A stretch of DNA of 45,800 nucleotides, taken from positions 1 through 45,800 of the forward strand of contig CALBNP010000001.1 in assembly GCA_937896505.1 (NCBI GenBank), given 5' to 3'. Source of the stretch: an uncultured Bacteroidales bacterium. Its GTDB lineage: Bacteria; Bacteroidota; Bacteroidia; Bacteroidales; F082. The stretch's first letter is position 1; every line of letters starts with the position of its first letter. Below are positions 43,257-45,800 of the stretch, in pieces. The notes below the pieces were generated by a model. That model made no database searches and was not told the DNA's origin. It was given only the letters and a program-made list of their open reading frames with translations. Made by a program: the position numbers and the translations under genes.

Positions 43257-43925
43257 TCAATATTTTAAGACAAAATCCTGTTTTTCAAAACCTAACTTAA
43301 AAAACACCAAACCGATTTCATACAAGTCGATAGAGAGCGAAACATTGTCGTTTTCAAGCAGGCTTTCCCATGCGTCTTCCATGTCACGGTTGTGATGTAT
43401 GCCTTCAAAGATAAACACTGATTCCGATGTCTTATGACTCAAGCAATCAACGAGATAATCCCAAGTCGGATCTTCGAAAGAGTCTTGACCAAAAAGGACG
43501 AAACCCGTATTCAACTGCTTGAACTTTTCGGAGTCGAACTCGGCCGGCTGGATAAGGCTGACATTGATGATGCCCATCGAATTCATGCTTTCGAGAAAAT
43601 CTGTCGATTCTTCAAGATAGACACGCGTCTGCAAATTGCCCAATGCCAAAGCTGTAGTGTTCATTGCCGACAACGAACCGAAAGAAACGACCGATTCGGG
43701 CTCGAAATAACGCACCATACGATAAAGCAACCGACTCATTTTTCGACGGCGATAATTGGAGTGTTTCTTCCCGTCCAAAAGGCGGCTGATGCGCATAATC
43801 GATTCGTAATCAGCGTTTGAGCCTTTGTCGTTCACCACTTTTGTCATGAAATCGAAGACAAAAGGCGAATGAATCTTGTACTCACTTTTTCGCGTCAACA
43901 AATATTTCAGGTAACTGGTAATCAT
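43257..43925 (-). CDS. Methyltransferase-like protein with a degenerate SAM motif
   Basis: The 222-residue protein starts MITSYLKYLLTRKSEYKIHS, and PFVFDFMTKVV follows. That opening resembles a group of Bacteroidota class I methyltransferases beginning with a K-x-H-S-P-F-V-F block. The expected S-adenosylmethionine motif (E-x-G-x-x-x-G) is replaced by VVSFGSLSAMNTTALAL, so the cofactor site may be altered or lost. The ATG at 43925 is one base past the stop of the preceding secreted-protein gene; a longer frame from 44009 would overlap that gene widely. It is followed one base later by the PduO gene. The substrate is unknown. Confidence 0.6.
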   Translation of the reverse strand: MITSYLKYLLTRKSEYKIHSPFVFDFMTKVVNDKGSNADYESIMRISRLLDGKKHSNYRRRKMSRLLYRMVRYFEPESVVSFGSLSAMNTTALALGNLQTRVYLEESTDFLESMNSMGIINVSLIQPAEFDSEKFKQLNTGFVLFGQDSFEDPTWDYLVDCLSHKTSESVFIFEGIHHNRDMEDAWESLLENDNVSLSIDLYEIGLVFFKLGFEKQDFVLKY

Positions 43926-43926
43926 C

Positions 43927-45483
43927 TTATTCAAATTGAACTTTTTGGAGGAAAAACACCGACCGTTGCGGATTGGCTTGGATGCTATTCCTGATAATTT
44001 GCGAGCCAAAAATCAGGAAACGATTGCCGTACCATAGTTTCATTTCAGCAAAATATTCATCTCTCAACTCATCGGCGCCAAGTTTTGGGTCGATTTTCTC
44101 GGTCTGCAAAGTCGATATGGGATTGCCGCTTGGGTCGAATGACACATAACGGAGCTTGTTGTAGCTCGACGAAGCCACAACGAGTTCATCGAAGCACGAC
44201 GCTTCACAGGCATGAGGAGTCAGGTCGTAGGTAAGTTCGTTGGAGAATCTGGCCGAAGTTTGCCATTTCAGGTTTCCATCCTTATCGAAGGCCATCAGCA
44301 CATCACTGATAAAGTCATAACCGTCAAAGATGGTGTAACTGTAAGGATACATGCCACGATAGCCGTAGCCGTGGTCCATGCGCGTTTCGGTGTGATAGAC
44401 AGGCTCAAAGGCCTCTGCCGAAAACACCCAAAGGTCGCCAAACGGAGTCAATCGAGGAGTGAGGAACTGGAAGGCGATTTCGCCTTGACTTTGCTTCTTG
44501 TTCTTACTCATTTTCAGCCTTGCTTCGCGCACCCTCACTCGGTCAACAGATGTCAAAGCCATCTCGATGTTCGGCATATCCTTAAACATATAGAACTTAG
44601 GTTGGGCTTGTCCCGATGCAAATTGCATCCACACAACGCCAATCGAAATGCGGTTGAAATCTTCAACGATTCCCTCCACGTCAATCTTCTTGCTTCTCTC
44701 GCGTTCCAATGTCCCAATCACCGTTAAATGCTGATTGTCATCCATTTGAAAAGCCATTCGACCCAACGAGGCATTCGGAATATTATCGAAACGATATGTT
44801 TTCAGCAATGCTCCCGAAGACGAATAGACGAGGAATGCCGTCGAGACAAAAAACTTGTTCTCGAATTCTTTCAAAGCCATGACAAAGCAATGCTGCTTAG
44901 GCATTGGTTCAATCTGGAAAATGATGAAATTTCGTGAAGAAGAGGGTGTTGCTACACGATAGGAATGTGTTTTCAGGTCGTAGAAATACATATTTCCATT
45001 GCCGGATTTATTGTTGACAGCTATCACCATCACGCCATCCACGACCTTTGCCGAAAGGATGACCGACTTATCGGGCAATTTTGCGGAAAAGGTTTGGTAG
45101 CTGCGTTCCTTACGGTCGAAAGTAACCACAAGAAAATCAAGCGTGTCGCTTTTTTTGGATTTCTCGTTGGTGAACAAGAAAGCGGCGAAATCGCCATCGC
45201 TGGCGGTTTCTGTAATATCCATTTTGTCAGGCAAAGGAATCAAGTCGTTGCGGACCTCGAACAAGCATGTGTCAACAAGCGAGAAACTCCACAAACGGTT
45301 TTTGCTCTTATCGGTTTTATCGGTTTCGGAAACCATGATGCCGCCTTGCGAGCCAAACGACTCGAAACGGCAACCTTGGTCTTTGGTTGAACGGGGTATC
45401 TCATAGCGCGCAGGCTCCACTTGCTGGCCAAACGACCAACAAGTGGAGACCACAATCGCCAATATGAGCATCAGTTTTTTCAC
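43927..45483 (-). CDS. Secreted protein of unknown function
   Basis: The 518-residue protein has a clear signal peptide (MKKLMLILAIVVSTCWSFGQ). The mature part is rich in beta-strands with repeated turns such as NGNMYFYDLKTHSYRVATPS, AFLVYSSSGALLKTYRFDNI and DVLMAFDKDGNLKWQTSARF. These could form a beta-propeller, but I do not recognise a family. No sorting domain is present at its C-terminus. It starts with GTG (45483-45481), whose last two bases overlap the stop codon of the preceding T9SS cargo gene. Coupling to a surface protein suggests a role in its export or display, by context only. Confidence 0.7.
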   Translation of the reverse strand: MKKLMLILAIVVSTCWSFGQQVEPARYEIPRSTKDQGCRFESFGSQGGIMVSETDKTDKSKNRLWSFSLVDTCLFEVRNDLIPLPDKMDITETASDGDFAAFLFTNEKSKKSDTLDFLVVTFDRKERSYQTFSAKLPDKSVILSAKVVDGVMVIAVNNKSGNGNMYFYDLKTHSYRVATPSSSRNFIIFQIEPMPKQHCFVMALKEFENKFFVSTAFLVYSSSGALLKTYRFDNIPNASLGRMAFQMDDNQHLTVIGTLERERSKKIDVEGIVEDFNRISIGVVWMQFASGQAQPKFYMFKDMPNIEMALTSVDRVRVREARLKMSKNKKQSQGEIAFQFLTPRLTPFGDLWVFSAEAFEPVYHTETRMDHGYGYRGMYPYSYTIFDGYDFISDVLMAFDKDGNLKWQTSARFSNELTYDLTPHACEASCFDELVVASSSYNKLRYVSFDPSGNPISTLQTEKIDPKLGADELRDEYFAEMKLWYGNRFLIFGSQIIRNSIQANPQRSVFFLQKVQFE

Positions 45484-45800
45484 ATCTTCACAAACTTCGT
45501 GACTGACATACTGCCATCACCATAGCGGAAGTTAATGAAATAAACGCCATTTTCAAGACTTGAAACTTCGTAATTCACGACGCCTTCCATGCAGCTCTTT
45601 TCAGAAACCAAGCGACCGCTCATATCGTAAACGGCAACCTGTGCATCTTGATTCAAAGTGAAGGAAATCATATCCTTGGCAGGATTTGGATAGACAGTTA
45701 CAAAGGCAATCATATTCTCGCTGACAGAAATCGCACCGAATGAGTTAATGGCCACATTGTCAACTTCCCAAGAATTGGCAGCTTCGGAGGAACTGGTGTA
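45480..45800 (-). CDS. T9SS cargo protein, C-terminal end (5' part outside window)
   Basis: The reading frame is open to the right edge of the window (position 45800), so the start lies outside and only about 106 residues are visible. They begin with a Ser-rich segment ending SWEVDNVAINSFG, typical of the end of a cleaved-adhesin/MAM-like domain. A type A sorting domain follows: YPNPAKDMISFTLNQDAQVA, then VYDMSGRLVSEK and GVYFINFRYGDG, ending VTKFVKM. Such a domain targets the protein through the type IX system to the surface. The GTG-TGA junction with the next gene points to an operon. Confidence 0.85.
   Translation of the reverse strand, partial: YTSSSEAANSWEVDNVAINSFGAISVSENMIAFVTVYPNPAKDMISFTLNQDAQVAVYDMSGRLVSEKSCMEGVVNYEVSSLENGVYFINFRYGDGSMSVTKFVKM

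Overview
The window comes from a member of the Bacteroidota, most likely the order Bacteroidales. Three lines of evidence support this. Promoter-like -7 boxes of the TAnnTTTG type precede many genes. Several gene families are typical of the phylum: an ECF sigma/FecR pair with a DUF4974 tail, Omp28, DUF6029, a DUF2795 protein ending in an acidic tail, and an AAA_14/DUF4143 ATPase. Three proteins also end in type IX secretion (T9SS) sorting domains, so the organism probably carries a T9SS. The species cannot be named from the sequence. No rRNA, tRNA, CRISPR array, insertion sequence or replication origin was seen.

Layout. 1-2.4 kb: the start of a MoxR ATPase gene, then a repeat-rich stretch with REP-like palindromes, a broken lipoprotein gene and a four-unit tandem repeat. 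2.4-7.5 kb: aspartate kinase carrying an in-frame heptapeptide repeat insertion, an AGCS sodium/amino-acid symporter, an AAA_14/DUF4143 ATPase and TrmO. 7.4-13.5 kb: a five-gene minus-strand operon running TlpA-like thioredoxin, DUF6029 protein, Omp28 lipoprotein, MBOAT acyltransferase and SGNH-like partner; it looks like envelope redox folding plus surface acylation. 13.6-19.9 kb: housekeeping genes (ManA, M20 amidohydrolase, MTA/SAH nucleosidase), then a plus-strand group with a LOG/P-loop kinase fusion, dCMP deaminase, RbfA and a LolC/E-type permease. 20.0-23.6 kb: an accessory minus-strand cassette made of a DUF1016 PD-(D/E)XK nuclease, an EcoRI-family adenine methylase and a DUF262-HNH nuclease. 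A roughly 240-nt leader with several inverted repeats precedes the methylase gene, and a perfect 28-bp palindrome lies inside the DUF1016 gene. 23.6-27.5 kb: RsmA, a TPR protein, a small lipoprotein, and ribosomal proteins L27 and L21. 27.7-36.4 kb: an ECF sigma factor, a FecR anti-sigma factor, an STN-domain outer-membrane barrel that lacks the usual TonB receptor architecture, and two large T9SS cargo proteins, all in one direction. 36.5-42.2 kb: a complete RND efflux operon (outer-membrane factor, pump, fusion protein). 42.4-45.8 kb: a DUF2795 protein, a PduO-type adenosyltransferase, a degenerate methyltransferase-like protein, a secreted protein of unknown function and the C-terminal end of a T9SS cargo protein.

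The two regions most worth following up are the accessory nuclease/methylase cassette with its leader and palindrome, and the sigma/FecR/STN-barrel/T9SS cluster. A third theme is the spread of several families of short word-like repeats, mostly intergenic, one of which has expanded inside the aspartate kinase gene. All assignments come from reading the sequence; no database search was run.
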